In this document: positions 17,335 to 29,313 of the stretch, one piece after another
How positions within the stretch are numbered: the first letter of the stretch is position 1
Layout of the letters: each line of letters begins with the position of its first letter
Source: an uncultured Methylopila sp.
GTDB taxonomy: Bacteria; Pseudomonadota; Alphaproteobacteria; Rhizobiales; Methylopilaceae
DNA length: 64,000 nucleotides
NCBI GenBank assembly: GCA_902168115.1
Contig: CABHPB010000009.1
Span: 55,469-119,468, forward strand
Reading direction: 5' to 3'
The notes under the pieces: generated by a model
Told to the model about the DNA's origin: nothing
What the model saw: only the letters and a program-made list of their open reading frames with translations
The model's database searches: none
Position numbers and translations under genes: made by a program

Positions 17335-17931
17335 ATGCTGGCCTGCGCCGCCGCGCTGGGCCTCGCCGCGCCCGCGGCCGGCGCGGAGCCGGCGATGCTC
17401 ACCCGCGACGGCTGGGGCGCGCGGGCGCCCGTCGCCGCGATGGAGCCGAACGCGCCGGTCCGGATCACCATCCACCACACCGCGACGCGCGCGCGGCCGA
17501 ACAAGGACCTGGCGGCCAAGATGAAGTCGCTGCAGTCCTTTTCTCAAAGGGCGGAGAAGCTGAGCGACGGGCGGATGAAGCCGGCCTGGCCGGACGTTCC
17601 CTACCATTTCTATGTCGGCGCGGACGGGCGCGTCGCGGAAGGGCGCGAGCCGCAATTCGTCGGCGACACCAACACCGAATACGACCCGCGCGGCCATGTC
17701 GGCATCGCGGTGGAAGGCAATTTCGAGGTCGAGGAGCCGTCGGCCGCGCAGATCGCCGCGCTGACCGACCTGATCGTGACGCTCGCGCGCCGCTACAAGC
17801 TGACGTCGCAAGCGGTCGGCGCGCATGACGATTTCGCCAAAACGCAGTGCCCTGGCGCGAAGCTCAAGGCGAAGCTTCCGGAAATCCGCAAGGCGGTCGA
17901 CGAGCGCCTCGCGGCCGCGCCGCCGCAGTAG
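17335..17931 (+). CDS. Peptidoglycan recognition-type N-acetylmuramoyl-L-alanine amidase
   Basis: A 198-residue exported amidase of the Amidase_2/PGRP family, which cuts the amide between muramic acid and the stem peptide. Zinc ligands are visible as His47/His48 in ITIHHTA and His164 and Cys172 in VGAHDDFAKTQCPG. The middle part VPYHFYVGADGRVAEGR and GHVGIAVEGNF is typical. The signal peptide is short and ends near AGAE. It follows the caspase-like gene by 13 bases; the ribosome binding site is weak, so coupling is likely. Confidence 0.88.
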   Translation: MLACAAALGLAAPAAGAEPAMLTRDGWGARAPVAAMEPNAPVRITIHHTATRARPNKDLAAKMKSLQSFSQRAEKLSDGRMKPAWPDVPYHFYVGADGRVAEGREPQFVGDTNTEYDPRGHVGIAVEGNFEVEEPSAAQIAALTDLIVTLARRYKLTSQAVGAHDDFAKTQCPGAKLKAKLPEIRKAVDERLAAAPPQ

Positions 17932-17953
17932 CCGGCGCCGGCCCACAGCGGCC

Positions 17954-18523
17954 TTACGACCAACGCCTGCGCAGCCCGGCCTCTTCCCCGAACACCGGGT
18001 CGGTGGCGGGAACCGGCGTCGCGGCGATTCTCTCGACGGCGGCCGGCCGCGTCGCGCCCGGGGCCTCGTCGGAGCGGATCATGTCGTAGGGCTGGTCGGG
18101 CGGATAGGCGCCGACGACGAGGAAGTCCTCGCTTGCGTCGACCAGCTTGTGGCCGGTCCCGGCGGGCAGCACCGCGACGTCGCCCGTCTCCAGCCGGAGC
18201 GTCTCGCCCGACTCGCCGCCGAAGCGGACCCTCGCCCAGCCTTGGGCCACGCCGAGAGCCTCATGGCATGTCGAGTGGTAATGATGAAACGGATACACGC
18301 CGTCGCGCCAGAACCCGGTCCATCCGTTCGCGCCGAACAGCGCCTCGACGGCGGCCGCGCCCGGTTCGTCGACGGCGCCGCGATGCACCAGCAGCGCGAA
18401 GCGCGGATGGTTGGGGGTGCGGCCGTCGTCGGCGAAGATCAGCGCCTCCGTCACCGTTTCGTCGTGCGATCCACGCAAGCCGTTGACCTCCTTGGACGGA
18501 ACGATCCGCCGGAGTTCCGACAA
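17954..18523 (-). CDS. Cupin domain protein (YjlB-like)
   Basis: A 189-residue protein with one cupin barrel. The metal-binding motifs are FHHYHSTCHEALGVAQGWARVRFGG (motif 1) and DVAVLPAGTGHKLVDASEDFLVVG (motif 2). N-terminal NHPRFALLVHRGAV and the C-terminal YPPDQPYDM segment match the YjlB group. No enzymatic role is established for that group that I know of. It converges on the amidase gene. Confidence 0.8.
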   Translation of the reverse strand: MSELRRIVPSKEVNGLRGSHDETVTEALIFADDGRTPNHPRFALLVHRGAVDEPGAAAVEALFGANGWTGFWRDGVYPFHHYHSTCHEALGVAQGWARVRFGGESGETLRLETGDVAVLPAGTGHKLVDASEDFLVVGAYPPDQPYDMIRSDEAPGATRPAAVERIAATPVPATDPVFGEEAGLRRRWS

Positions 18524-18771
18524 CGGATGAAGGGGTGTCGGGTTCCTGACCCGGACCGAAAGGGCGACTTGACGGAGCCTGCCCTATGTGCGGCATAGTG
18601 GCGCCGCAATCGGATTTTGGACGCCCCCCTCTGGCCTACGCATCTGGCGGTTTCCCCGTCAAAGCTTCGCCGAACAGGACTTGCCCAAAGTTGAGATTGT
18701 GCCCGATCGAGCCGTCCTGGCGGACGGACGGTCAACTGCGCACATGCGCTTGTTCTTAAGGGAAGCTTGGA

Positions 18772-18975
18772 ATGCCCAGCGGCACCGTGAAGTTCTTCAA
18801 TACTCAGAAGGGTTACGGGTTCATTCAGCCGGCCGACGGCTCGAAGGACGTTTTCGTCCACATTTCGGACGTCGAGCGGTCGGGCCTGCACACCCTCGTC
18901 GAGGGCCAGAAGGTTGCGTTCGAAATCGTGATGGATCGCGGCAAGACCAAGGCCGCGAACCTCAGGGCCGAGTGA
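18772..18975 (+). CDS. Cold shock protein (CspA family)
   Basis: A 67-residue single cold shock domain that binds single-stranded RNA/DNA as a chaperone. RNP1 (KGYGFI) and RNP2 (DVFVHIS) are intact. A Rhizobiales-type C-terminus (VMDRGKTKAANLRAE) follows. The roughly 250-base upstream gap is long enough for the structured 5' leader typical of csp genes. A terminator follows. Confidence 0.95.
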   Translation: MPSGTVKFFNTQKGYGFIQPADGSKDVFVHISDVERSGLHTLVEGQKVAFEIVMDRGKTKAANLRAE

Positions 18976-19005
18976 CCTTCGCTCGCGAGAGCCGGAACTG
19001 ACGAC

Positions 19006-19036
19006 GGGGCGCTCCGCAAGGAGCGCCCCGTTCGCG
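19006..19036 (+). terminator. Cold shock gene terminator
   Basis: A perfect 10-bp stem, GGGGCGCTCC with GGAGCGCCCC, closes on a GCAA tetraloop. The following GTTCGCGTTT is only moderately T-rich, so it may serve both the cold shock gene and the convergent gene. Confidence 0.75.
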
Positions 19037-19049
19037 TTTCAGCGCGGCC

Positions 19050-20168
19050 TCAGTCGGCGGAGAAGGCCGTGATCGCGCCGTCGGTCGTGACATAGAGGAC
19101 GCCGTTCGAGACCACCGGCGTCGAATGCGCGGTGTCCGAAAGCAGGATCACCTTCAGGCTGGCGCCGGTCGCGGCGTTGAACGCGGCGAAGCGGCCAAAG
19201 GTGTTGAGCGCGTAGGCGACGCCGTTTGCGACGGAAGGCCCGACGCCTGACTGCCCGGTCAGGCCGCTCCAGATCTGCGAGCCGGTCTCGGCGTTGAAGG
19301 CGATCGCGTTGCCGGTCGTGACGAACACCCGGCCTTCCGCGACCGCGGGCGTCGAGACCCGGTCGCCGAGGGACTTCACCCACACCTCCTTGCCGGTCTT
19401 CGCGTTGAGCGCATAGAGGCGGCCACCGTAGTCGTCGCTGAAGAACGCCTTGCCATCGGCGATCGCCGGCGCCTCGAACAGGTCGCTCTTGGCCTTGTAG
19501 TCCCAGAGTTTCTTGCCGGTCTTGGCGTTGAGCGCATAGAGCCTGCCGTCCTGCGAGGGCACGTAGAGCACGCCGTCGGAAAGCGCGGGCGCGGCGAAGA
19601 TCGGCATCTTGCCGGTCTTGGCGGCGAAGGCGATCTTCCCGGTCTTCGCCTTCAGCGCGTAGAGCTTGCCGTCGCTCCCACCGACATAGACCAGCCCGTC
19701 GGCGACGACCGGCGAGGATCTCGACTCGAACTCGCGGAACTTCCCGGTCTTCGCCGTCCATTTCGTCTTGCCGTTGGAAGCGTCGATCGCCATCACCGAG
19801 GCGCCCTCGAGCGAGACGTAGACGACGCCGTCCACGACGGTGGGAGAGGACGCCCCGGGGATCTTGAGCTTGCGCCGCCAGAGCCTGCGCGCGGTCTCGG
19901 CGTCATAGGCGGCGGCGACGTCGCGGCTGGCGACATAAACCACCCCGTCGACCACGGCGGGCGACTCGCTGAGTTCGCCCTCGGGCTTGATCTTCCACTT
20001 CTCGACAAGCGCGCCGACGTTCGCGAGGCCGAGCGCGGTCTCGTCGGGGTTGAAGCCGGTGCGTTCGGGGCCGGCCTTGAAGGCCGGCCAATCGCCGGGT
20101 TCCGCAAGGCCCGGAGAGGCCGACCACAGCGCGCATGCGACGGCGAGCGACAGGACGCGGAAAGCCAT
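19050..20168 (-). CDS. Secreted PQQ-like beta-propeller protein
   Basis: A 372-residue exported protein (signal peptide ending near GLAE). It opens with DWPAFKAGPERTGFNPDE and then repeats blades of the type PAVVDGVVYVAS-D...YDAETG--LW. At least seven blades can be counted (for example VVADGLVYVGGSDGKLYALKAKTGK and ALSDGVLYVPSQDGRLYALNAKTGK). The fold is shared with quinoprotein dehydrogenases and BamB, but no PQQ-binding catalytic residues are evident and it lacks a lipobox. It probably acts as a periplasmic scaffold or sensor. Confidence 0.85.
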   Translation of the reverse strand: MAFRVLSLAVACALWSASPGLAEPGDWPAFKAGPERTGFNPDETALGLANVGALVEKWKIKPEGELSESPAVVDGVVYVASRDVAAAYDAETARRLWRRKLKIPGASSPTVVDGVVYVSLEGASVMAIDASNGKTKWTAKTGKFREFESRSSPVVADGLVYVGGSDGKLYALKAKTGKIAFAAKTGKMPIFAAPALSDGVLYVPSQDGRLYALNAKTGKKLWDYKAKSDLFEAPAIADGKAFFSDDYGGRLYALNAKTGKEVWVKSLGDRVSTPAVAEGRVFVTTGNAIAFNAETGSQIWSGLTGQSGVGPSVANGVAYALNTFGRFAAFNAATGASLKVILLSDTAHSTPVVSNGVLYVTTDGAITAFSAD

Positions 20169-20286
20169 GAGAACCGACTCTTTCTCCCGGGTTCTGAGAG
20201 TGAGCGCAGCCCTTACGCGGCTCTACCATAGGGAGAAATACGCATCTCACGGGATCGTGAGGTCGTCGCCGGCGGACGCCGATGTT

Positions 20287-21078
20287 TCAGTCGACGCCCT
20301 GCATCGCGCCCGCGATGCGGCGGTTGAGGCCGCGCGGTCCAAGGCGCGTCATGAAGGACGCGGCCTTCGGGAAGGCGCCGGGGATAACGATGGCCTTCCC
20401 GGCCCGGAACCCGTCGAACCCCGCCTTCGCGACGACGTCCGCCGTCACGACGCCGGTCTTGAAGAGCCGCGTGCCGCCGAGGTCGGCGACGTCGCTGAAC
20501 TCGGTCGGCACCGGGCCGGGGCAAAGCGCCGTGACAGTGACGCCGGACCCGCGGGTCTCCTCGTAGAGCGCCTCGGAGAGCGACAGCAGGAAGGCCTTGG
20601 TGGCGTAGTAGATCGCCATGTCGGGGCCGGCCTGGAAGGCCGCGAGCGAGGCGATGTTGAGGATGCCGCCTTTGCCCCGCGCCAGCATGCCCGGCAGGAA
20701 CAGGCCGGCGAGCGCGGTCGGCGCCGTGACGTTGACCTGGATCATCTCCAGCTGCCGGTCGAAGGGGAGCTTCACGAACTTGCCGCGCAGTCCGAAGCCG
20801 GCGTTGTTCACGAGCACGTCGACGACGTGACCCTTGCGGCCGACCTCGATCGCGAGCTCTCTCGCCCCGTCGAGCTTTGAGAGATCGCAAGGCACGACCG
20901 CGGCCTCGATCTTGTGCTTGGCCGACAGCTCCTCGGCGAGCGCGGCGAGCCGATCCTCGCGGCGGGCGGCGAGGATCAGCTTGTCGCCGTTCGCCGCGAA
21001 CAGCCGGGCGAGCTCGACGCCGATGCCGGAGGACGCGCCGGTCACCAGCACCGTGCGGTTGTTGTCGAAGAAGCCCAT
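20287..21078 (-). CDS. Short-chain dehydrogenase/reductase
   Basis: A 263-residue classical SDR. The cofactor motif is TGASSGIG near the N-terminus, followed by ARREDRL (suggesting NADPH), NNAGFG, and the catalytic Ser/Tyr/Lys in NIASLAAFQ...YYATKAF. The substrate is unknown; relatives are often labelled DltE or YqjQ-like. I chose the ATG preceded by GGAG rather than the earlier in-frame TTG. It is divergent from carB. Confidence 0.9.
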   Translation of the reverse strand: MGFFDNNRTVLVTGASSGIGVELARLFAANGDKLILAARREDRLAALAEELSAKHKIEAAVVPCDLSKLDGARELAIEVGRKGHVVDVLVNNAGFGLRGKFVKLPFDRQLEMIQVNVTAPTALAGLFLPGMLARGKGGILNIASLAAFQAGPDMAIYYATKAFLLSLSEALYEETRGSGVTVTALCPGPVPTEFSDVADLGGTRLFKTGVVTADVVAKAGFDGFRAGKAIVIPGAFPKAASFMTRLGPRGLNRRIAGAMQGVD

Positions 21079-21194
21079 CGTTCTATTCTCCAAGCTCGTC
21101 CCGCGAAGAAGTCCGCCAAGCGGCGAAGGCCGCTTCCCTGTCTCGCCGTGACTGTGTAAGGAACGCGCTCAGCCACGCAATCGCCCTTCCCTCG

Positions 21195-21216
21195 CCTCGC
21201 GCACATCCGCGCGAGG
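21195..21216 (+). other. Stem-loop in carB leader
   Basis: CCTCGCGC and GCGCGAGG make a perfect 8-bp stem with a 6-base loop, 35 bases before the carB ATG. No T-run follows, so it is not a classical terminator; it may affect translation or mark an operator. Confidence 0.35.
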
Positions 21217-21251
21217 ACGGCCGCGCCCGGCCCGACTGACGACAGGTCCAC

Positions 21252-24578
<3,327 letters not shown>

Positions 24579-24641
24579 ACCACCGCGTTCGACCGAGCGA
24601 TCGGAACGTCGTTCGATCCACCGACGTTTCTACTCTTATGC

Positions 24642-24680
24642 GCGCTCGCTGTCGGCACACGGCGGGCGCGGCGCTTTTTT
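24642..24680 (+). terminator. Terminator/attenuator in the greA leader
   Basis: GCGCTCGCTG pairs with CGGCGGGCGC over 10 positions with two G-T wobbles and an 8-base loop; five bases later comes a run of six T. It ends 20 bases before the greA ATG and 100 bases after the carB stop, so it either terminates carB or attenuates greA. No promoter fits between it and greA. Confidence 0.55.
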
Positions 24681-24700
24681 GTGTCGAGAGAGAACTGGAA

Positions 24701-25174
24701 ATGGACAAGATCCCGATGACCGCCGCAGGCCATGTCGCGCTGGAGGCGGAGCTCAAGCACCGCGCTTCTTCCGAACGCCCGCGCATCATCGCGGCGATCG
24801 CCGAAGCGCGCTCGCATGGCGACCTGTCCGAGAACGCGGAGTATCACGCGGCGAAAGAGCAGCAGAGCCTCAATGAGGGCCGCATCGCCGAGCTGGAGAG
24901 CATGATCGCCCGCGCGGAGATCATCGACGTCTCGAAGCTGCAGGGCGACACGATCACCTTCGGCGCGACGGTGACCCTCGTCGACGAGGACACCGAGGAG
25001 GAGAAGGTCTACCAGATCGTCGGCGAGGCTGAGTCGGACGTGAAGGCCGGCCGGGTCTCGATCGGCTCGCCGATCGCACGCGCGCTCGTCGGCAAGAAGG
25101 TCGGCGACACGGTCGAGGTCGCGACGCCCGGCGGCGGCAAGAGCTACGAAGTGCTCAAGATCAAGTTCGCCTGA
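24701..25174 (+). CDS. greA: Transcription elongation factor GreA
   Basis: A 157-residue GreA, which binds the RNA polymerase secondary channel and triggers cleavage of backtracked RNA. The N-terminal coiled coil reads [21 protein letters not shown]...[26 protein letters not shown], with the two acidic tip residues in DLSENAEY. The C-terminal FKBP-like domain has [10 protein letters not shown] and [26 protein letters not shown] sequence. I chose the internal ATG because it gives the family length; a longer frame upstream runs through the hairpin. Confidence 0.97.
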   Translation: MDKIPMTAAGHVALEAELKHRASSERPRIIAAIAEARSHGDLSENAEYHAAKEQQSLNEGRIAELESMIARAEIIDVSKLQGDTITFGATVTLVDEDTEEEKVYQIVGEAESDVKAGRVSIGSPIARALVGKKVGDTVEVATPGGGKSYEVLKIKFA

Positions 25175-25202
25175 GGCGTCCCCGAACCATTGCGCAGCAA
25201 CG

Positions 25203-25230
25203 AAGGCGGGCCGTCGCGGCCCGCCTTTTT
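25203..25230 (+). terminator. greA intrinsic terminator
   Basis: AAGGCGGGCC and GGCCCGCCTT form a 10-bp stem with loop GTCGC, followed by five T. It may also serve the convergent small gene that ends 8 bases further on. Confidence 0.9.
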
Positions 25231-25237
25231 CGTGTCG

Positions 25238-25435
25238 TCAGCCGAAGAACGTCGCCCAGATTATCCAGAGCGCGACCGCGGCGCCGACCGTGCTGACGAT
25301 CAGCACGACGGGCATCCCGCGCGGCTTGTCGGTGCCCTGCTTGGCCTGCACCTCGCCCTTGGTTTCGGTCGTCTCGCCCGGCGGCGGCGTGCGGCTCGGG
25401 GCTTCGCTGCGATGGATTGTGTGCGCGTCGCTCAC
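25238..25435 (-). CDS. Small single-pass membrane protein
   Basis: A 65-residue protein with a polar, Thr/Pro/Lys-rich N-terminal half and one C-terminal hydrophobic helix (MPVVLIVSTVGAAVALWIIWATFF). I set the start at GTG because AGGGAG lies 8 bases upstream; an earlier TTG would place that site inside the coding region. It belongs to no family I recognise. It is convergent with greA. Confidence 0.55.
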   Translation of the reverse strand: MSDAHTIHRSEAPSRTPPPGETTETKGEVQAKQGTDKPRGMPVVLIVSTVGAAVALWIIWATFFG

Positions 25436-25533
25436 GTCGAAATCTCCCTGTCTGGCCAAGCTGAAAATGGCCTCTCAGGGAGGTAACGATTTAGGGCGCG
25501 AACCGATCCATCACGGAGCCGACGGCGACTCCG

Positions 25534-27279
25534 TCAAGAGACGTCGCGGATGCCGGATGCGACGCCGAGCAGGGCGCGCGCCTCATCGGCCGGGACGGGC
25601 CGGCTGAAGAGAAAACCCTGCAATTCGTGGCAGCCTTCGGCGCGCAGACGCTCCATCTGATCGACCGTCTCCACGCCCTCGGCCGTCGTCACGACGCCGA
25701 GGCTCGCGCCGAGGGAGGTCACGGCCCGCACGATCGCGGCGCATTGGGCGTTCGAATGCAGCTCGTGAACGAAGGAGCGATCGATCTTGATCTTGTCGAA
25801 CGGGAAGAAGCGCAGATAGCTCAGCGACGAATAGCCGGTCCCGAAGTCGTCCATGGCGATCCGTACGCCCAGCGCCCGGATTTGGTGCAGGATGGCGAGA
25901 TTGGACTCGCTGTCGTTCAGAAGCACCGTCTCGGTGATCTCGACCTCAAGACGACTCGGCGCCAGTCCGCTTTCGGCGAGCGCCCGCGCGATCGCGAAGA
26001 CCGGGTTCTGCTTGCGGAAATGCGCCGGCGACAGGTTGACAGCGACCTTCACGTCACCGGGCCAGCCGACGGCTTCGGCGCACGCCGTCGTCAGCACCCA
26101 TTCGGTGATCGGGCCGATCAGCCCGATCTCCTCGGCCACCGGGATGAACTCGGTCGGCGAGACGAAGCCGCGTTCGGCGTGGCGCCAGCGCAGGAGCGCC
26201 TCGAAGCCGCTGATCCGCTCGTCGCCCGCAGTCAGCAGCGGCTGGTAATAGAGTTCGAGCTCGCCCTTGGCGAAGGCCAGGCGAAGATCCCGCTCCAGGC
26301 TCCGCCGCGCCTGCAGTCGCGCGTCCATCGTGGCCTCGAAGAAGCGCGCCGCGCCGCGCCCTTCCGCCTTGGCGCGGTAGAGCGCCATGTCGGCGTGCCG
26401 CATCAGCAGGTCGGCCGACTCTCCGTCCTGGGGCGCGACCGAGATGCCGACGCTCGCGCCGATGACGATTTCCTGGTCGTTGACGAGAAACGGCCGGGAC
26501 AGTTCGACGATCAGCCGCTCGGCGAGCTGCCGCGCCTCGTCCGGCGAGCCGAGCCTCGGCTGCAGCACGGTGAACTCGTCGCCGCCGTTGCGGGAGACGA
26601 GCTCGTCCTCGCGCACGCAGCCGCGCAACCGCTCGGCGACCTCCCGCAGCACGTCGTCGCCGGCGGCGTGGCCGAGGCTGTCGTTGACTGCCTTGAAGTT
26701 GTCGAGATCGACGCAGAGCAGTCCGACCAGACCACCGGAGCGCCGCTGCGCCGCCACCGCCTCGACGAGACGCTCGTGCAGGAAGACGCGATTTGGGAGA
26801 TCCGTGAGCGCGTCGTGATGGGCAAGATGGACGATCCGCGCCTCGTTCGCCCGGCGCTCGGTGATGTCCTCGGAGATGCCGACGAGATAGCGCGGGACGC
26901 CATGGTCCTTCACCAGGATCGTGGTCGTGTGCATCAGCCGGTCGCCATTGTCCGGCGTCCGGAACACGCCCTCCCCGACATGCATCACGCCAGACCGCAG
27001 CACTTCCTGATCGACGGCGTCGTAGGCGTCCGCTTCCGATGCAGGCAGAAGCTCGGCGTTCGTGCGGCCCACGACGTCGCGACGGCTGCACTGCATCTGC
27101 TGCTCGGCCGCCTTGTTGATCAGCAGGAACCGCAGATCGCGGGCGTCCTTGACGAAGATCGCTGCCGGGATGTTGTCGATGATCGCGTCGAGAAACCGCG
27201 AGGTGGCCGCGTCCGCGAGCCACATCGGGAGTCGTTCGGCCTCAGACGATTGAAGATCGTCGCCTGGTTTCCTCGCCAT
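25534..27279 (-). CDS. PAS-GGDEF-EAL cyclic di-GMP signalling protein
   Basis: A soluble protein of about 581 residues. A PAS sensor domain (about 28-145, ending EDITERR) is followed by a diguanylate cyclase domain with intact GGDEF (232-236) and a phosphodiesterase domain with EALLRW (360-364), EITETVLL and DDFGTGYSSLSYL. Both catalytic motifs look competent, so the protein may make or degrade c-di-GMP depending on the PAS input. The inhibitory RxxD site is REDE here, a conservative change that may weaken product inhibition. An ATG four codons earlier is the alternative start. Confidence 0.92.
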   Translation of the reverse strand: MARKPGDDLQSSEAERLPMWLADAATSRFLDAIIDNIPAAIFVKDARDLRFLLINKAAEQQMQCSRRDVVGRTNAELLPASEADAYDAVDQEVLRSGVMHVGEGVFRTPDNGDRLMHTTTILVKDHGVPRYLVGISEDITERRANEARIVHLAHHDALTDLPNRVFLHERLVEAVAAQRRSGGLVGLLCVDLDNFKAVNDSLGHAAGDDVLREVAERLRGCVREDELVSRNGGDEFTVLQPRLGSPDEARQLAERLIVELSRPFLVNDQEIVIGASVGISVAPQDGESADLLMRHADMALYRAKAEGRGAARFFEATMDARLQARRSLERDLRLAFAKGELELYYQPLLTAGDERISGFEALLRWRHAERGFVSPTEFIPVAEEIGLIGPITEWVLTTACAEAVGWPGDVKVAVNLSPAHFRKQNPVFAIARALAESGLAPSRLEVEITETVLLNDSESNLAILHQIRALGVRIAMDDFGTGYSSLSYLRFFPFDKIKIDRSFVHELHSNAQCAAIVRAVTSLGASLGVVTTAEGVETVDQMERLRAEGCHELQGFLFSRPVPADEARALLGVASGIRDVS

Positions 27280-27412
27280 GCCGCCTCGCATTTGGGACGC
27301 CGGCCGCCAGCCAGCGTTCCGGCCGTCCCATGATGGCAGAACAGAGTGAACAATCCGTCAACGGATCATAATACCCCTGATGGCGCTCCGTGGACCGCCC
27401 CGAGCTTGCGCC

Positions 27413-28303
27413 TCAGTACGACCAGCGCTGGGCCTTCTCGAGCAGGAAGTCGCGGAAGACGTTGATGCGCGCGACGTTCTTCAGCTCCTCGGGGTAGACG
27501 AAATAGGCCTCGAGCGTCGGCATGTCCGACTCGTCGAACACCCGCACGAGATTGCAGGTCTCGTCCATCAGGTAGTCCGGCACCACCGCGAGCCCGACGC
27601 CCTTCTCGGCCGCCTGCTTGATCGCCGCGACCGAATTGATGACGAGGCTCGCGAGCCGGGGGTTCTTCGGCGCGCGCGAGGCCGTCTTCAGCCAGTTGAT
27701 CGATTGCAGGAAGGGCGGGATCGGCCCGCCGAACTCGATGATGCGGTGCTGGTCAAGGTCGTCGAGGCTGGCGGGCCGGCCATGCCGCTTGATGTATTCC
27801 GGCGCGGCGTAGGCGTGGTAATGCACGGTGAAGAGCCGCCGCTGGATCAGGTCCGGCTGGGTCGGGGCGCGCAGCCGGATCGCGACGTCGGCCTCGCGCA
27901 TCGCAAGGTCGAGCTCCTCGTCGGTCAGGATCAGCTGGACCTGGATGTCCGGATAGCGCTCCATGAACTCGCCGAGGCGCGGCGTCAGCCACGCCCCGCC
28001 GAATCCGACGGTCGTCGTCAGCTTCAGGATGCCGTGCGGCCGGTCGCGGCTGTCGGTCAGCAGCGAACGCGCGGATTCGAGCTTCGAGAACACGTCCTGC
28101 GTGGTGCGGAACAGGAGCTCGCCCTGCTCCGTCAGGATCAGCCCGCGCGCATGGCGGTGGAACAGCGGCGCCTTGAGTTCGCTTTCCAGCGCCGAGACCT
28201 GCCGGCTCACCGCCGACTGGCTGAGCCCGAGCGACTCGCCGGCCCGCGTAAAGCTGCCGGCGTCGGCGGCGGCGTGGAAGATGCGCAGCTTGTCCCAGTC
28301 CAT
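27413..28303 (-). CDS. LysR-family transcriptional regulator
   Basis: A 296-residue LTTR. The N-terminal helix-turn-helix is MDWDKLRIFHAAADAGSFTRAGESLGLSQSAVSRQVSALE, and the substrate-binding region includes LILTDEELDLAMREADVAIRL. It lies 38 bases downstream of trxB on the same strand, an arrangement repeated across Rhizobiales, so it is probably in the trxB transcription unit. Its effector and targets are unknown. Confidence 0.93.
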   Translation of the reverse strand: MDWDKLRIFHAAADAGSFTRAGESLGLSQSAVSRQVSALESELKAPLFHRHARGLILTEQGELLFRTTQDVFSKLESARSLLTDSRDRPHGILKLTTTVGFGGAWLTPRLGEFMERYPDIQVQLILTDEELDLAMREADVAIRLRAPTQPDLIQRRLFTVHYHAYAAPEYIKRHGRPASLDDLDQHRIIEFGGPIPPFLQSINWLKTASRAPKNPRLASLVINSVAAIKQAAEKGVGLAVVPDYLMDETCNLVRVFDESDMPTLEAYFVYPEELKNVARINVFRDFLLEKAQRWSY

Positions 28304-28341
28304 TCGGTCCCCTCGCCTGCTGCGCTCGCCGCCGTCCGGCC

Positions 28342-29313
28342 TCAGGCGGCCGTCCGCGCAGCCTCCTCGGCGGCGAGGAAGCGCTCCGCGTCGAGCGCCG
28401 CCATGCAGCCCATGCCGGCCGCCGTGACGGCCTGCCGGTAGGTTTCGTCCGCGACGTCTCCGGCCGCGAAGACGCCGGGGATGTTGGTGAAGGAGGTTCC
28501 CGGCCGCACATTCAGGTAGCCGGACGGGCGCATGTCGAGCTGGCCGCGGAACAGCTCCGTCGCCGGCTGGTGGCCGATCGCGACGAACACGCCGTCGCAG
28601 GCGCGCGTCGTCGCCTGGCCGGTGCGGGTGTCGACCAGCTTCACGCCCGTCACCTTCGGGGGCATGCCGGTATTGCCCAGGATCTCGCCCACGGTCGCGT
28701 TCCAGACCACCTCGATCTTCGGGTTCTGGAACACGCGGTCCTGCAGGATGCGCTCGCCGCGGAACGCCTCGCGGCGATGGACGAGCGTGACCTTCGAGGC
28801 GAAGTTCGTCAGGAACAGCGCCTCCTCGAGCGCAGTGTTGCCGCCGCCGACGACGATCACCTCCTTGCCGCGGAAGAAGAAGCCGTCGCAGGTCGCGCAG
28901 GCCGACACGCCGTAGCCCTTGAAGGTCTCCTCGCTCGCGAGGCCGAGCCAGCGCGCCTGCGCGCCGGTCGAAACGACGACCGCGTCGGCGGTGATGCGGC
29001 CGGACGACTCCGTCTCGATCACGAAGGGGCGGCGCGAGAAGTCGACCTTGGCGACATGGTCGTGCAGCGTGCGCGTGCCCATGCGCTCGGCCTGCGCCTG
29101 CATCTGCTCCATGAGCCACGGCCCCTGGATCGGCTCGGCGAAGCCGGGATAGTTCTCGACCTCGGTGGTGATGGTGAGCTGGCCGCCCGGCTGCAGGCCG
29201 GAGATCACCACCGGCTCGAGCATCGCGCGCGCGGCGTAGAGGGCGGCGGTCCAGCCGGCAGGCCCCGAGCCGATGATGGCGAGGCGCACATGGTCGATCC
29301 GGTTTGTGGTCAT
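28342..29313 (-). CDS. trxB: Thioredoxin-disulfide reductase
   Basis: A 323-residue flavoprotein that transfers electrons from NADPH to thioredoxin. The FAD site is AIIGSGPAGWTAALYAARA, the redox-active pair is Cys139/Cys142 in ACATCDGFF, the NADPH site is VVGGGNTALEEALFL with HRREAFR, and the closing FAD motif is GVFAAGDVADETYRQAVTAAGMGCMAALDAE. Start and the stop of the upstream ELM1-like gene overlap by ATGA, so the two are translationally coupled. Confidence 0.97.
   Translation of the reverse strand: MTTNRIDHVRLAIIGSGPAGWTAALYAARAMLEPVVISGLQPGGQLTITTEVENYPGFAEPIQGPWLMEQMQAQAERMGTRTLHDHVAKVDFSRRPFVIETESSGRITADAVVVSTGAQARWLGLASEETFKGYGVSACATCDGFFFRGKEVIVVGGGNTALEEALFLTNFASKVTLVHRREAFRGERILQDRVFQNPKIEVVWNATVGEILGNTGMPPKVTGVKLVDTRTGQATTRACDGVFVAIGHQPATELFRGQLDMRPSGYLNVRPGTSFTNIPGVFAAGDVADETYRQAVTAAGMGCMAALDAERFLAAEEAARTAA

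Noticed and set aside
15828..17931. Caspase plus amidase as a phage defence (abortive infection) system
   Set aside because: Both proteins carry signal peptides and act outside the cytoplasm, and no sensor gene is adjacent; an envelope role fits better.
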